Below, piece by piece: positions 42,213 through 50,469 of a stretch of 64,000 nucleotides of DNA. Positions within the stretch are counted from its first letter, which is position 1, and each line of letters opens with the position of its first letter. Under the pieces are notes generated by a model. That model ran no database searches and had not been told where the DNA came from. It saw only the letters and a list, made by a program, of their open reading frames with translations. A program made the translations under genes and the position numbers. Source of the stretch: JAIXWP01 sp964428835 (lineage in GTDB: Bacteria > Bacteroidota > Bacteroidia > Flavobacteriales_D > Sanyastnellaceae); contig CAYRZQ010000020.1 of NCBI GenBank assembly GCA_964428835.1, positions 1-64,000 on the forward strand, given 5' to 3'.

Positions 42213-42270
42213 GGATAAGATAATAATAAGATAATAGGATAATAGGATAATAGGATAATAGGATAATAAA
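42213..42270. repeat. Octamer array GGATAATA beside the enolase terminator
   Basis: About six units of GGATAATA, with the first ones irregular. It runs straight into the terminator hairpin downstream of enolase. On the enolase strand this array is stop-poor, so it does not follow the pattern of the arrays further left. The 213 bp between AbiH and the array hold nothing convincing except a short unsupported frame near 42104. Confidence 0.88.
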
Positions 42271-42305
42271 AAATCCCCGAAGCACCTCTGCTTTCGGGGA
42301 TTTGA
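42269..42305. terminator. Terminator of enolase, probably bidirectional
   Basis: A hairpin with stem AAATCCCCGAA-GCA / TGC-TTTCGGGGATTT (one bulge, loop CCTC), with a T-run on the - strand side after it. It lies 26 bp after the enolase stop. Confidence 0.85.
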
Positions 42306-42330
42306 TTTTATTATGCTATTGCGAATTGAA

Positions 42331-43617
42331 TTATCTCGCGTAGGGGAAGCTTTTGCCGGGGTAGTAGGCGACTTTGCCGAGCTCTTCTTCGATGCGGAGG
42401 AGCTGGTTGTACTTCGCGATCCGGTCGCTGCGGCTGGCACTTCCTGTCTTGATTTGGCCGGTGTTGAGCGCTACTGCAAGGTCTGCGATGGTAGTGTCTT
42501 CGGTTTCGCCGCTACGGTGGCTCATGATGCTGGTGTATCCGGCTCTGTGCGCCATGTTCACTGCGTCAATGGTTTCGGTGAGTGTTCCGATTTGATTCAC
42601 TTTTACCAAAATAGAATTGGCAATGCTCTGCTCTATCCCTTGCGCCAAGCGGCTTACATTGGTTACGAATAAATCGTCACCGACCAACTGTACTTGTCCG
42701 CCCAACTCTTTGGTGAGCAAATTCCATCCGTCCCAATCGTCTTCAGAACAGCCGTCCTCAATCGATACGATCGGATAACGCTTGCACCAATCGGCCCAAT
42801 ACGATACCATTTGCGCACTGGTGAGGGATTCTCCGGTGCTCTCCAAGGTGTATAGCTTCTTCTCTGCATCGTAAAACTCTGTGCTCGCACAGTCGAGTCC
42901 GATGTAGATGTCTTCGCCTGGTCTGTAACCCGCAGCTTCGATGGCTTGCATCACCACTTTGAGGGCGTCTTCATTGCTGGCGAGGTTGGGCGCAAATCCG
43001 CCTTCGTCGCCGACATTGGTGCTATGACCTTGCTTCTTCAATACGGTCTTGAGGTGGTGAAACACTTCCGCTCCCATGCGCAACGCTTCTCTGAAAGAGT
43101 CAGCACCCACTGGGAGAATCATGAATTCTTGTACGTCCACTTTGTTGTCGGCATGCGCACCGCCGTTGATGATGTTCATCAATGGGACTGGCAATGTATT
43201 CGCGCCTACACCGCCTACGTAGCGGTAAAGGGGCATTCCGATGGTGTCTGCAGCAGCTCTTGCTACTGCGAGCGATACACCGAGAATGGCGTTGGCTCCG
43301 AGCACCGCTTTGCTGTCGGTACCGTCGATAGCGCACATGGCGCGGTCGATGAGCTGTTGGTCGAAGATGCTGGCGCCATTCAATTCCTCATTGAGGATTG
43401 AATTCACATTTTGAACGGCTTTGGTGACGCCTTTTCCAAGGTAGATGCCCTTGTCGTTGTCGCGGAGTTCCACGGCTTCGTGAACGCCTGTAGATGCGCC
43501 AGATGGCACGGCAGCACGACCTACCACACCCTGATCGGTGATCACTTCTACCTCAACGGTAGGATTGCCTCTGGAGTCGAGGATTTGTCGTGCCTGAATT
43601 TTAGCAATTTGAGACAT
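42331..43617 (-). CDS. eno: Enolase
   Basis: A 428-residue enzyme of normal length that interconverts 2-phosphoglycerate and phosphoenolpyruvate in glycolysis. Diagnostic blocks: ILDSRGNPTVEVEV at the N-terminus, FMILPVGA with the metal-site region, VGDDLFVTN, and SHRSGETEDTTIADLAVA. It needs two magnesium ions; the ligands Asp and Glu sit in IGLDCAS and SIEDG. It is followed by a clear terminator and preceded by carA (27 bp), possibly co-transcribed. Chromosomal housekeeping gene. Confidence 0.97.
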   Translation of the reverse strand: MSQIAKIQARQILDSRGNPTVEVEVITDQGVVGRAAVPSGASTGVHEAVELRDNDKGIYLGKGVTKAVQNVNSILNEELNGASIFDQQLIDRAMCAIDGTDSKAVLGANAILGVSLAVARAAADTIGMPLYRYVGGVGANTLPVPLMNIINGGAHADNKVDVQEFMILPVGADSFREALRMGAEVFHHLKTVLKKQGHSTNVGDEGGFAPNLASNEDALKVVMQAIEAAGYRPGEDIYIGLDCASTEFYDAEKKLYTLESTGESLTSAQMVSYWADWCKRYPIVSIEDGCSEDDWDGWNLLTKELGGQVQLVGDDLFVTNVSRLAQGIEQSIANSILVKVNQIGTLTETIDAVNMAHRAGYTSIMSHRSGETEDTTIADLAVALNTGQIKTGSASRSDRIAKYNQLLRIEEELGKVAYYPGKSFPYAR

Positions 43618-43644
43618 GTTGTGTTCTTTTCTTATTGGTAATTA

Positions 43645-44775
43645 CTATCCGTGAATGGATTCAGCATTCACATTTTTAGCCGCTTTGATATTCTCGATAA
43701 ATTGATCGAAGAGATATCTTGAATCGTGCGGACCAGCGCTGGCCTCGGGATGGTATTGCACCGAGAAGACTGGTTTATTTTTTAATCGAATTCCTGCGAT
43801 GGTGTTGTCGTTGAGGTGGATATGGGTAACCTCGATGTTGGGGTTTGCCTCCACGCTCTCGGGCGATATCACAAAGCCATGGTTTTGGCTCGTTATTTCG
43901 GCCTTTCCTGTGATCAAATTCTTGATCGGGTGGTTGATGCCTCTATGGCCATTAAACATCTTAATGGTCTTTAAACCTTGGCTGAGGCCTATGATTTGGT
44001 GACCCAGGCAGATTCCAAAACAAGGAATGCCCGTTTCGATGATTTCTTTGAAGAGTTGGATGGTGCTTGTCATCACGCTCGGGTCGCCGGGACCGTTGCT
44101 AAACATGACGCCATCGGGTTTGTATGCGAGGATGTCGGCTTTGTTAGCGGACATCGGGAATACGCGCAAATCGCAACCGCGCTCTTGCAAGCAGCGGAGG
44201 ATATTTTTCTTCACCCCCAAATCGATCACCGCCACTTTGAAAGCCGCACCCGGCGTGCTCCATTCGAAGGCCTCTTTGGTGGCCACATACGAAGACAATT
44301 CAAGACCGTCCATAGAAGGAACGGTGCTGAGTTTTGCCTTGAGCGCATCGATGTCGAGGTTGTCGGAAGAGATGATACAGTTCATCGCGCCTGCTTGGCG
44401 GATGTGGCGCACGAGGGCGCGTGTATCGATGTCGCAGATGCCGACCACTTTGTCGCGCACGAGGTAGTCTTGCAGCGTACCGAGTGAACCGACGCGGCTG
44501 GCGACGTCTGAGAATTTTTTGATGATGATACCTGAAACCTTGCAGGATTCAGATTCTATTTCGTCTTTGTGAACGCCGTAGTTGCCGATGTGGGCAGTGG
44601 CCATCACGAGGACTTGACCGTAATATGATGGGTCGGTGAATACTTCCTGGTAGCCTGTCATGGCGGTGTTGAAGGCGATTTCACCGGTGGTGGTGCCAAC
44701 GTCACCGCAAGCACTACCGTGAAATACAGTGCCGTCTTCCAGAACGAGCACTGCGGGTTTATTGTCTCGGATCAT
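43645..44775 (-). CDS. carA: Carbamoyl-phosphate synthase small subunit
   Basis: A 376-residue glutaminase subunit that supplies ammonia for carbamoyl phosphate in arginine and pyrimidine synthesis. The triad region is GIPCFGICLGHQIIGLSQGL with the catalytic Cys, and SVQYHPEASAGP supplies His and Glu. The start is 44775 (MIRDNKPAVLVLEDG); the longer open frame to 44859 is only translation of the hexamer array. The large subunit carB is not adjacent. The hexamer array 17 bp upstream of the start replaces the expected promoter, an unusual position. Confidence 0.95.
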   Translation of the reverse strand: MIRDNKPAVLVLEDGTVFHGSACGDVGTTTGEIAFNTAMTGYQEVFTDPSYYGQVLVMATAHIGNYGVHKDEIESESCKVSGIIIKKFSDVASRVGSLGTLQDYLVRDKVVGICDIDTRALVRHIRQAGAMNCIISSDNLDIDALKAKLSTVPSMDGLELSSYVATKEAFEWSTPGAAFKVAVIDLGVKKNILRCLQERGCDLRVFPMSANKADILAYKPDGVMFSNGPGDPSVMTSTIQLFKEIIETGIPCFGICLGHQIIGLSQGLKTIKMFNGHRGINHPIKNLITGKAEITSQNHGFVISPESVEANPNIEVTHIHLNDNTIAGIRLKNKPVFSVQYHPEASAGPHDSRYLFDQFIENIKAAKNVNAESIHG

Positions 44776-44791
44776 TTGGAGCGCGAAGATA

Positions 44792-45031
44792 GAACGAGAA
44801 CAAGAACAAGAACGAGAACGGGAACGAGAAATTTTGAACAAGAACGAGAACAAGAACAAGAACGAGAACGAGAACGAGAACGGGGATTTTAGAACGGGAA
44901 CGAGAACGAGAACAAGAACAAGAACGAGAACGAGAACGGGAACAAGAACGGGAACAAGAACAAGAACAAGAACGAGAACGAGAACGGGAACGAGAACGGG
45001 AACGAGAACGGGGATTTTAGAACGGGAAGGG
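44792..45031. repeat. Hexamer array GAACGA/GAACAA/GAACGG
   Basis: About 230 bp of 6-bp units GAACGA, GAACAA and GAACGG, twice interrupted by GGGATTTTAG-like segments. It occupies almost the whole space between the four-helix-bundle gene and carA. A second array of the same units, in reverse orientation, is at 45507-45644. Confidence 0.95.
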
Positions 45032-45064
45032 GAATGGGGACGGAGATGGGGAAATTTGGGGGTG

Positions 45065-45415
45065 TTATTTGGAGTTTTTGTTGATTAAGCCTCGGAGAAG
45101 TTTGCGAATGAAATCTATCAGTTCGAATATTTCTTTTTGAATTGTTGGAGCTGTTTTCCAAAACATATCCAGCATATCAAGCAGGGCTTCAACTTCTCGA
45201 AGCGAACCATTGGCCATTATGAAAAAGTGTTTTTGATCTTTTTCTGTTGAACGGCCGGAACCTTCGGCAATATTTAATGCAACACTCAATGCAGATCTAC
45301 CGAGTTGATCCTTGAAATAAAGAGGTAATTGTGCTCCACCATTTCTTATTACATCAAGACAGCGCCTGTTGAGTTCTTTCGCTTTTTGATAAGCAATGAG
45401 GTCTTTGAAATTCAT
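45065..45415 (-). CDS. Four-helix bundle protein (23S rRNA-intervening-sequence type)
   Basis: A 116-residue protein of the four-helix-bundle family: FKDLIAYQKAKEL at the start, LPLYFKDQLGRSALSVALNIAEGSGR in the middle and FFIMANGSLREVEALLDM towards the end. Such proteins were first seen in intervening sequences of 23S rRNA and are frequent in Bacteroidota as stand-alone genes; they have been linked to diversity-generating elements and mobile elements. Function unknown. The gene lies between two hexamer arrays in inverted orientation, which suggests a small transposed cassette. Confidence 0.9.
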   Translation of the reverse strand: MNFKDLIAYQKAKELNRRCLDVIRNGGAQLPLYFKDQLGRSALSVALNIAEGSGRSTEKDQKHFFIMANGSLREVEALLDMLDMFWKTAPTIQKEIFELIDFIRKLLRGLINKNSK

Positions 45416-45506
45416 GGTTCAATTTTACCGCAAGATTTTCTACCTCGGTGAACATAAATTATTCAAGTTATTCGAATAAAATATGCGCCACCCCTCTCCT
45501 GAACCC

Positions 45507-45644
45507 CGTTCTTATTCCTGTTCTAATTCTCGTTCTTGTTCCCGTTCTCGTTCCCGTTCTCGTTCCCGTTCCCGTTCCCGTTCTCGTTCCCGTTCTCGTT
45601 CCCGTTCCCGTTCCCGTTCCCGTTCTTGTTCTCGTTCTTATTCC
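45507..45644. repeat. Hexamer array CGTTCT/CGTTCC, inverted to the carA array
   Basis: About 22 hexamers, CGTTCT and CGTTCC with a few CTGTTC-like variants; the reverse complement of the array at 44792-45031. The + strand frames give only Arg-Ser or Val-Pro runs and no plausible gene. The 90 bp between it and the four-helix-bundle gene start (45416-45506) hold nothing I can identify. Confidence 0.95.
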
Positions 45645-45650
45645 GGTGGA

Positions 45651-46145
45651 CTACTTCCACGCGCAAATAATCCCCCCCATGATCATCAATGTAATGCACC
45701 AGTATCCTGTGTGGATGGCGATGTATTTGAAGGATTTTCTTTCGAAGATGGCGTTGAGGCCGAGGATTGGGAGAGCTAGGAAGAGGCCGGAGAAGAAGCC
45801 GTGGAAGGCGCCGTGTTTGAAGGTGCGGAAGTTGTTGCCGTAGTTGGCCATGAATTCTTTGATGTATGAATCTATTTGTGAATTGTCGATACCAAATCCG
45901 GGCTCGTTGATGAGGATTGAATTCAGATGCAATTGGTGAATGACCAAATACGGCACCATCGCTGCGAGGAGGAAGCTGAGGATGAAAGAGAAGACTAGGA
46001 TTTTTATGAAACTGCCTTTTTTGAGATCTTCATCGGAGAGGCCTGTGAGAGCTTGCCATTGTTTGCCGAAAACTTTATTGCTGTACCAAACGAAGCCAAC
46101 AAGAGTGGGCACGAGGGCCGCGACGAGGATTGCGATGAAATTCAT
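45651..46145 (-). CDS. DUF1761 membrane protein
   Basis: A 164-residue protein of the DUF1761 family with four membrane segments: AILVAALVPTLVGFVWYS (residues 4-21), FIKILVFSFILSFLLAAMVPYLV, FFSGLFLALPILGLNAIF, and a final WCITLMIMGGIICAW. The N-terminal block NFIAILVAA, W-Y-S and the QWQALTGL stretch are family marks. The function is unknown. Its last codons are directly against the hexamer array, and it is preceded by the terminator of the ribosomal operon. Confidence 0.85.
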   Translation of the reverse strand: MNFIAILVAALVPTLVGFVWYSNKVFGKQWQALTGLSDEDLKKGSFIKILVFSFILSFLLAAMVPYLVIHQLHLNSILINEPGFGIDNSQIDSYIKEFMANYGNNFRTFKHGAFHGFFSGLFLALPILGLNAIFERKSFKYIAIHTGYWCITLMIMGGIICAWK

Positions 46146-46178
46146 AAATTAAGTGGTTTAGTGAAAGCCAAACATAAA

Positions 46179-46217
46179 CAAAAAAACCGCTTCCCTTTGG
46201 AGGAAACGGTTTTTTAA
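46179..46217 (-). terminator. Terminator of the ribosomal protein operon
   Basis: A hairpin with stem AAAAAACCG-TTCC/GGAA-CGGTTTTTT after rplQ, 21 bp beyond its stop; strong and symmetrical, so likely to work on both strands. Confidence 0.85.
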
Positions 46218-46237
46218 TATTGTGAAAAGATTATTGC

Positions 46238-46792
46238 TTATTCAGCAGAACCTTCGTCAGCTTTTTTCTTTGGAGCGCGCTTCGCCTTTGGCTTTGCTTC
46301 AGCAGCTGGAGCGTCGGTAGCAGCAGCTACGTCAGTAGCAGTAGCTTCCACAGTTCCATCTTCTTTCTTCTTAGCACCACCGCGACGTGTACGCTTCTTA
46401 GCAGCAGCCTTCACAGCTTCGTTACCGTAGATTGCGTTGAAGTCAACGAGTTCGATGAGACACATTTCGGCATTATCTCCTTGACGGAAACCAGTGCGAA
46501 TGATGCGGGTGTATCCACCTGGACGATCGTTCACTTTTGGAGCTACTTCTCTGAAGAGTTCGGTTACAGCGAACTTATCTTTGAGATAGCTGAATACCAT
46601 ACGACGGCTGTGTGTGCTGTCAACTTTTGATTTTGTGATCAAAGGTTCCACGTACTTTCTAAGTGCTTTAGCCTTAGCCACAGTCGTGTTGATGCGCTTA
46701 TGTTCGATCAACGAACAAGCGAGGTTGGACAAGAGAGCCTGACGGTGCTCAGCTCTTCTTCCGAGGTGGTTGATTTTTCTACCGTGTCTCAT
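46238..46792 (-). CDS. rplQ: 50S ribosomal protein L17 with Ala/Lys-rich tail
   Basis: A 184-residue protein of the large subunit near the tunnel exit. The L17 core occupies residues 1-125 (MRHGRKINHLGRRAEHRQAL, the family start). The remaining 60 residues (KRTRRGGAKKKEDGTVEATATD to the end) are Ala, Lys and Thr rich and seen in many Bacteroidota. It is the last gene of the ribosomal run, followed by a terminator, and follows rpoA by 45 bp. Confidence 0.97.
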   Translation of the reverse strand: MRHGRKINHLGRRAEHRQALLSNLACSLIEHKRINTTVAKAKALRKYVEPLITKSKVDSTHSRRMVFSYLKDKFAVTELFREVAPKVNDRPGGYTRIIRTGFRQGDNAEMCLIELVDFNAIYGNEAVKAAAKKRTRRGGAKKKEDGTVEATATDVAAATDAPAAEAKPKAKRAPKKKADEGSAE

Positions 46793-46837
46793 TTTTTCTT
46801 TGCTTCTATGCTCCTATCAAAAATGGGGAGCTACCAA

Positions 46838-47833
46838 TTAATCTCTATCTAGTTTGTATTTCGCTACGTTCATACCGAACTGTAGGCCTTTACCTTCAAC
46901 GAGTTCTTCTAATTCGGTGAGAGATTTCTTACCGAAGTTTCTGAATTTCAACAAATCGTTTTTGTTGTAAGAAACGAGATCTCCGAGGGTTTCGATATCT
47001 GCAGCTTTCAAGCAGTTGAGGGCGCGAACGCTGAGGTCCATGTCCACGAGCTTTGTCTTGAGGAGCTGACGCATGTGGAGGGAGCTTTCGTCGAATTCTT
47101 CCACTTCTTTTTTCGCTTCTGTTTCGAGCGTGATACGTTCGTCACTGAAGAGCATGAAGTGGTGGATAAGAACTTTAGCAGCCTCTTGGAGTGCATTCTT
47201 AGGAGTGATTGAGCCGTCGCCTTGAATTTCGAGGATCAATTTCTCATAGTCAGTCTTTTGTTCTACGCGGTAGTTCTCCACGCTGAACTTCACGTTACGG
47301 ATAGGGGTGAAAACTGAGTCGATGAAGATGGTACCGATAGGAGCGCTGCTCGTGCGGTTTTCTTCAGCTGGACGGTATCCACGACCTTTTCCGATGGTCA
47401 TTTCGATTCTCAACTTCACCTTTGATGGATCCATGTTGCAGATCACTAGGTCTGGGTTGAGGACTTGGAAAGAAGTAGTGAAGTTGCTGATATCACCGGC
47501 TTTGAATTGTTCTTGACCGTTGATATTCAAAACTACTTTTTCGTAGTCTGTATTTTCAATCTGGCGCTTGAAGCGAACTTGCTTCAAGTTGAGGATGATT
47601 TCAGTTACATCTTCTACAACACCTTTGATAGTGCTGAATTCGTGATCCACTCCATCAATTTTGATAGAAGTGATGGCAAAACCTTCGAGTGAAGAAAGAA
47701 GGATTCTTCTGAGGGCGTTACCAACAGTGATTCCAAAGCCCGGCTCAAGAGGACGGAATTCAAACGACCCTGTGAAGTCGTTGCTTTCCAGCATCACGAC
47801 CTTGTCCGGTTTTACGAAATCGAGTATAGCCAT
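46838..47833 (-). CDS. rpoA: RNA polymerase alpha subunit
   Basis: A 331-residue subunit that nucleates RNA polymerase assembly. The N-terminal domain has FEFRPLEPGFGITVGNALRRILLSSLEG; the C-terminal domain (from about 255) has LSVRALNCLKAADIETLGDL and the helix-hairpin-helix FRNFGKKSLTELEELV that contacts DNA and regulators. It lies in the usual place between rpsD and rplQ. Intact, normal length. Confidence 0.98.
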   Translation of the reverse strand: MAILDFVKPDKVVMLESNDFTGSFEFRPLEPGFGITVGNALRRILLSSLEGFAITSIKIDGVDHEFSTIKGVVEDVTEIILNLKQVRFKRQIENTDYEKVVLNINGQEQFKAGDISNFTTSFQVLNPDLVICNMDPSKVKLRIEMTIGKGRGYRPAEENRTSSAPIGTIFIDSVFTPIRNVKFSVENYRVEQKTDYEKLILEIQGDGSITPKNALQEAAKVLIHHFMLFSDERITLETEAKKEVEEFDESSLHMRQLLKTKLVDMDLSVRALNCLKAADIETLGDLVSYNKNDLLKFRNFGKKSLTELEELVEGKGLQFGMNVAKYKLDRD

Positions 47834-47860
47834 TGATTGGTTGTTGTATTAATTTATAGA

Positions 47861-48463
47861 TTACTTAGAATACAATTCGACGATGAGTTGTTCTTTGATG
47901 TTTTCAGGGATCTGAACGCGTTCAGGGTAGCTGATGAAAACACCTTGCTTGTCGCCATCGTTCCAATCGAGCCAATCGAATTTCTTGCGATTAGCGAGTG
48001 AAAGGGTGATAGCAGCGAGCGACTTGCTTCTTTCTCTAACAGCGATACGGTCACCTGGGCGCAAAGAGTAAGATGGGATGTTTACAACATTACCATTTAC
48101 AGTGATGTGGCTGTGTGACACGAGTTGACGTGCTGCCATACGAGAAGGAGCGATACCGAGACGGAAAACAGTGTTGTCCAAGCGCGCTTCACAAAGAGCG
48201 AGGAGGATTTCACCGGTTACACCTGGGCGAGCAGAAGCCTTCTTGTAAAGGTTTGAGAATTGACGCTCGAGGATACCGTAAGTATATTTTGCTTTCTGTT
48301 TTTCAGAGAGCTGTACTGCGTATTCTGATTGTTTCGCGCGCTTCTTGTTAGGACCGTGCTGTCCGGGAGGATAGTTGCGTTTTTCTAGAGCCTTATCTGG
48401 GCCGTAGATAGCTTCACGGAACTTACGAGCGATTTTTGTTTTTGGACCTGTATACCTAGCCAT
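47861..48463 (-). CDS. rpsD: 30S ribosomal protein S4
   Basis: A 200-residue primary 16S rRNA-binding protein that nucleates assembly of the 30S body. S4-type RNA-binding domain in the middle (LDNTVFRLGIAPSRMAARQLVSHSHI); N-terminal part starts MARYTGPKTKIARKFREAIYG and lacks zinc-binding Cys, the C-minus form. It is between rpsK and rpoA in the alpha operon. Could autoregulate translation, as in E. coli, but no pseudoknot was examined. Confidence 0.97.
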   Translation of the reverse strand: MARYTGPKTKIARKFREAIYGPDKALEKRNYPPGQHGPNKKRAKQSEYAVQLSEKQKAKYTYGILERQFSNLYKKASARPGVTGEILLALCEARLDNTVFRLGIAPSRMAARQLVSHSHITVNGNVVNIPSYSLRPGDRIAVRERSKSLAAITLSLANRKKFDWLDWNDGDKQGVFISYPERVQIPENIKEQLIVELYSK

Positions 48464-48494
48464 TTTAAAATTGGAATGGTTGTAATTTTATCTA

Positions 48495-48881
48495 TTAGAT
48501 TCTTCTTGCCTTTGGTGGGCGGCATCCGTTGTGAGGAAGTGGAGTTGTATCCACGATTTCTGTTACCTCAACACCAGTGCTGTGGATGCTGCGGATAGCA
48601 GATTCACGACCGGCGCCTGGGCCTTTAACGAATACTTTCACTTTGCGGAGACCGAGGTCATAAGCTTCTTTGGTAGCTTGTTCAGCTGCCAATTGGGCTG
48701 CATAAGGAGTATTCTTTTTCGAGCCACGGAAACCCATTTTACCAGCAGAGCTCCAAGAGATCACTTGACCGGTATTGTTGGTAAGGCTGATGATGATGTT
48801 GTTGAAAGTAGATTGAACGTGAGCTTGACCCACAGCTTCTACGACAACATTCTTTTTTTTCTTCTTTTCTACTTTAGCCAT
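48495..48881 (-). CDS. rpsK: 30S ribosomal protein S11
   Basis: A 128-residue protein of the 30S platform that contacts mRNA near the Shine-Dalgarno helix region. Core blocks: AHVQSTFNNIIISLTNNTG, SSAGKMGFRGSKKNTPYAAQ, and the final PPKARRI. The first residues (AKVEKKKKKNVV) are a Lys-rich extension. Position between rpsM and rpsD is the conserved alpha-operon order. Confidence 0.97.
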   Translation of the reverse strand: MAKVEKKKKKNVVVEAVGQAHVQSTFNNIIISLTNNTGQVISWSSAGKMGFRGSKKNTPYAAQLAAEQATKEAYDLGLRKVKVFVKGPGAGRESAIRSIHSTGVEVTEIVDTTPLPHNGCRPPKARRI

Positions 48882-48906
48882 GACGCTATTTACTTAAGGC
48901 TATTTA

Positions 48907-49284
48907 TTATTTAACCGCTTTTTTCTTGTTAGCAACAGTCTTACGCTTACCCTTACGAGTACGTGAGTTGTTCTTCGTAGACTGACCGCGCAATGGAAGA
49001 CCAGTACGGTGACGCACACCGCGGTAGCAACCGATGTCCATTAGACGCTTGATGTTCATTTGAACCTCAGAGCGAAGGGCACCTTCTACTTTGATTTCGT
49101 TGGTGATCATACCACGGATTTTGGAAAGATCATCGTCATCCCAATCCTGTACTTTTTTGCTCACATCAATACCACTTGTGATGAGGATACGACGAGCAGT
49201 GCTACGTCCGATTCCGTAGATGTAAGTTAGGCCAATTTCGCCTCTTTTCTTACGCGGTAAGTCTATACCTGCAATCCTTGCCAT
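48907..49284 (-). CDS. rpsM: 30S ribosomal protein S13
   Basis: A 125-residue protein of the 30S head that touches the 50S subunit and P-site tRNA. MARIAGIDLPRKKRGEIGLTY begins the family; the helix-two-turn-helix and the basic end (TRKGKRKTVANKKKAVK) reach into the decoding region. It follows rpmJ by 39 bp. Confidence 0.97.
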   Translation of the reverse strand: MARIAGIDLPRKKRGEIGLTYIYGIGRSTARRILITSGIDVSKKVQDWDDDDLSKIRGMITNEIKVEGALRSEVQMNIKRLMDIGCYRGVRHRTGLPLRGQSTKNNSRTRKGKRKTVANKKKAVK

Positions 49285-49323
49285 TTTTCAATATATGGTT
49301 AATATCCCTTTAATGGGAAGTTT

Positions 49324-49440
49324 TTATCCTTGTCTTTGTTTGAACTTTGGGTTCTTCTTGTTGATTACGTAGAGTTTGCCGTTTCTTCTTACGATTTTGC
49401 AATCAGCGGATCTCTTCTTCAACGATGCACGTACTTTCAT
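49324..49440 (-). CDS. rpmJ: 50S ribosomal protein L36
   Basis: A 38-residue protein found by reading the - strand between infA and rpsM: MKVRASLKKRSADCKIVRRN, then LYVINKKNPKFKQRQG. It is the zinc-free form: only the Cys at residue 14 remains of the usual three Cys and one His. ATG at 49440, TAA at 49324. Standard place after infA. Confidence 0.95.
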   Translation of the reverse strand: MKVRASLKKRSADCKIVRRNGKLYVINKKNPKFKQRQG

Positions 49441-49454
49441 GGTCGTTCAAATAA

Positions 49455-49673
49455 TTATTTATAACGGAAGCTTATTCTTCCTTTTGTCAAATCATAGGGA
49501 GACATTTCTACTTTCACTTTGTCTCCTGGCAGGATTCGGATGTAGTGCATCCTCATCTTACCTGAAATATGGGCAATAATAACGTGTCCATTTTCCAACT
49601 CCACGCGGAACATTGCGTTTGACAATGCTTCCACGATTACTCCATCTAACTCAATTGACGTCTGTTTTGCCAT
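49455..49673 (-). CDS. infA: Translation initiation factor IF-1
   Basis: A 72-residue OB-fold protein that occupies the A site of the 30S subunit during initiation. IELDGVIVEALSNAMFRVEL and GHVIIAHISGKMRMHYIRIL are family blocks, and GDKVKVEMSPYDLTKGRISFR the end. It lies 14 bp before rpmJ and 3 bp after map, as in Bacteroidota. Confidence 0.97.
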   Translation of the reverse strand: MAKQTSIELDGVIVEALSNAMFRVELENGHVIIAHISGKMRMHYIRILPGDKVKVEMSPYDLTKGRISFRYK

Positions 49674-49676
49674 ATA

Positions 49677-50459
49677 TTAATTCAAGCTTAATGCTTGTTC
49701 AATCCATTCAAAAGTTGATAAAACTTCAGCTTTGTCCTTGCGTACTACGATGGTATGTTCGTAGTGGGCACTTGGTTTACCGTCGGCGGTTTGAATTGTC
49801 CAGCCATCTTTCATTTGGCGAACATTTCTAGAACCGAGGTTGATCATTGGTTCGATTGCAATCACGAGGTTTGAAGCGAGTTGCATACCTGAGCCTCTTC
49901 TACCGAAGTTTGGAACTTCGGGAGCCTCGTGCAAATTCTTCCCAACACCGTGTCCTACGAGTTCTCTCACTACGCCGTATCCATTGGATTCGGCATGTGA
50001 TTGCACCGCGTGGGCGATATCACCAATTCTCTTTCCGGCAACAGCCTGTTCAATGGCCTTGTAGAGACATTCTTTGGTGGTGGCCATCAATTTCTTGATT
50101 TGGTCGCTCACCTCACCTACTGCAAATGTGTAGGCTGAATCTCCCCAGAAGCCGTCTTTAACTACACCGATATCCACCGAAACAATATCGCCCTCTTTGA
50201 GAGGCTCTTTGGTTGGGATACCGTGTACTACAGCACTGTTGACGCTCGCACAAATAGAGTTTGGATAATCATTATAACCAAGGAAACCGGGATAGGCTTT
50301 GTGGTCATGAATGAATTCGTATGCTCTTTTATCCAGCTCAAGCGTAGTCACACCTGGGCGGATCATTTTAGCGAGCTCCGCTAAAGTTTTTCCAACAAGT
50401 AAAGAACTTTGTCTGATGAGTTCTATCTCATCTTCGGTTTTATAAACCGGTTTATTCAC
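49677..50459 (-). CDS. map: Methionine aminopeptidase type I
   Basis: A 260-residue enzyme that removes the initiator methionine from nascent chains. Metal ligands lie in VVSVDIGV-like IVSVDIGVVKDGFWGDSAYTF (two Asp), GHGVGKNLHEAPEVPNFG (His), LVIAIEPM (Glu) and AHYEHTIVV (Glu). Active-site His in AVVHGIP. It lies between secY (10 bp) and infA (3 bp), the typical ribosomal context. Confidence 0.96.
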   Translation of the reverse strand: MNKPVYKTEDEIELIRQSSLLVGKTLAELAKMIRPGVTTLELDKRAYEFIHDHKAYPGFLGYNDYPNSICASVNSAVVHGIPTKEPLKEGDIVSVDIGVVKDGFWGDSAYTFAVGEVSDQIKKLMATTKECLYKAIEQAVAGKRIGDIAHAVQSHAESNGYGVVRELVGHGVGKNLHEAPEVPNFGRRGSGMQLASNLVIAIEPMINLGSRNVRQMKDGWTIQTADGKPSAHYEHTIVVRKDKAEVLSTFEWIEQALSLN

Positions 50460-50469
50460 TTCTTTAATA

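Noticed and set aside
44776..44859. Longer N-terminus of CarA
   Set aside because: The extra residues are Arg-Ser and Phe-Leu runs from the hexamer array; homologues begin at MIRDNKPA.
45483..45779. Arg-Ser repeat frame and overlapping Val-Pro frame on the + strand
   Set aside because: Mere translation of the hexamer array, running into the antisense of the DUF1761 gene.
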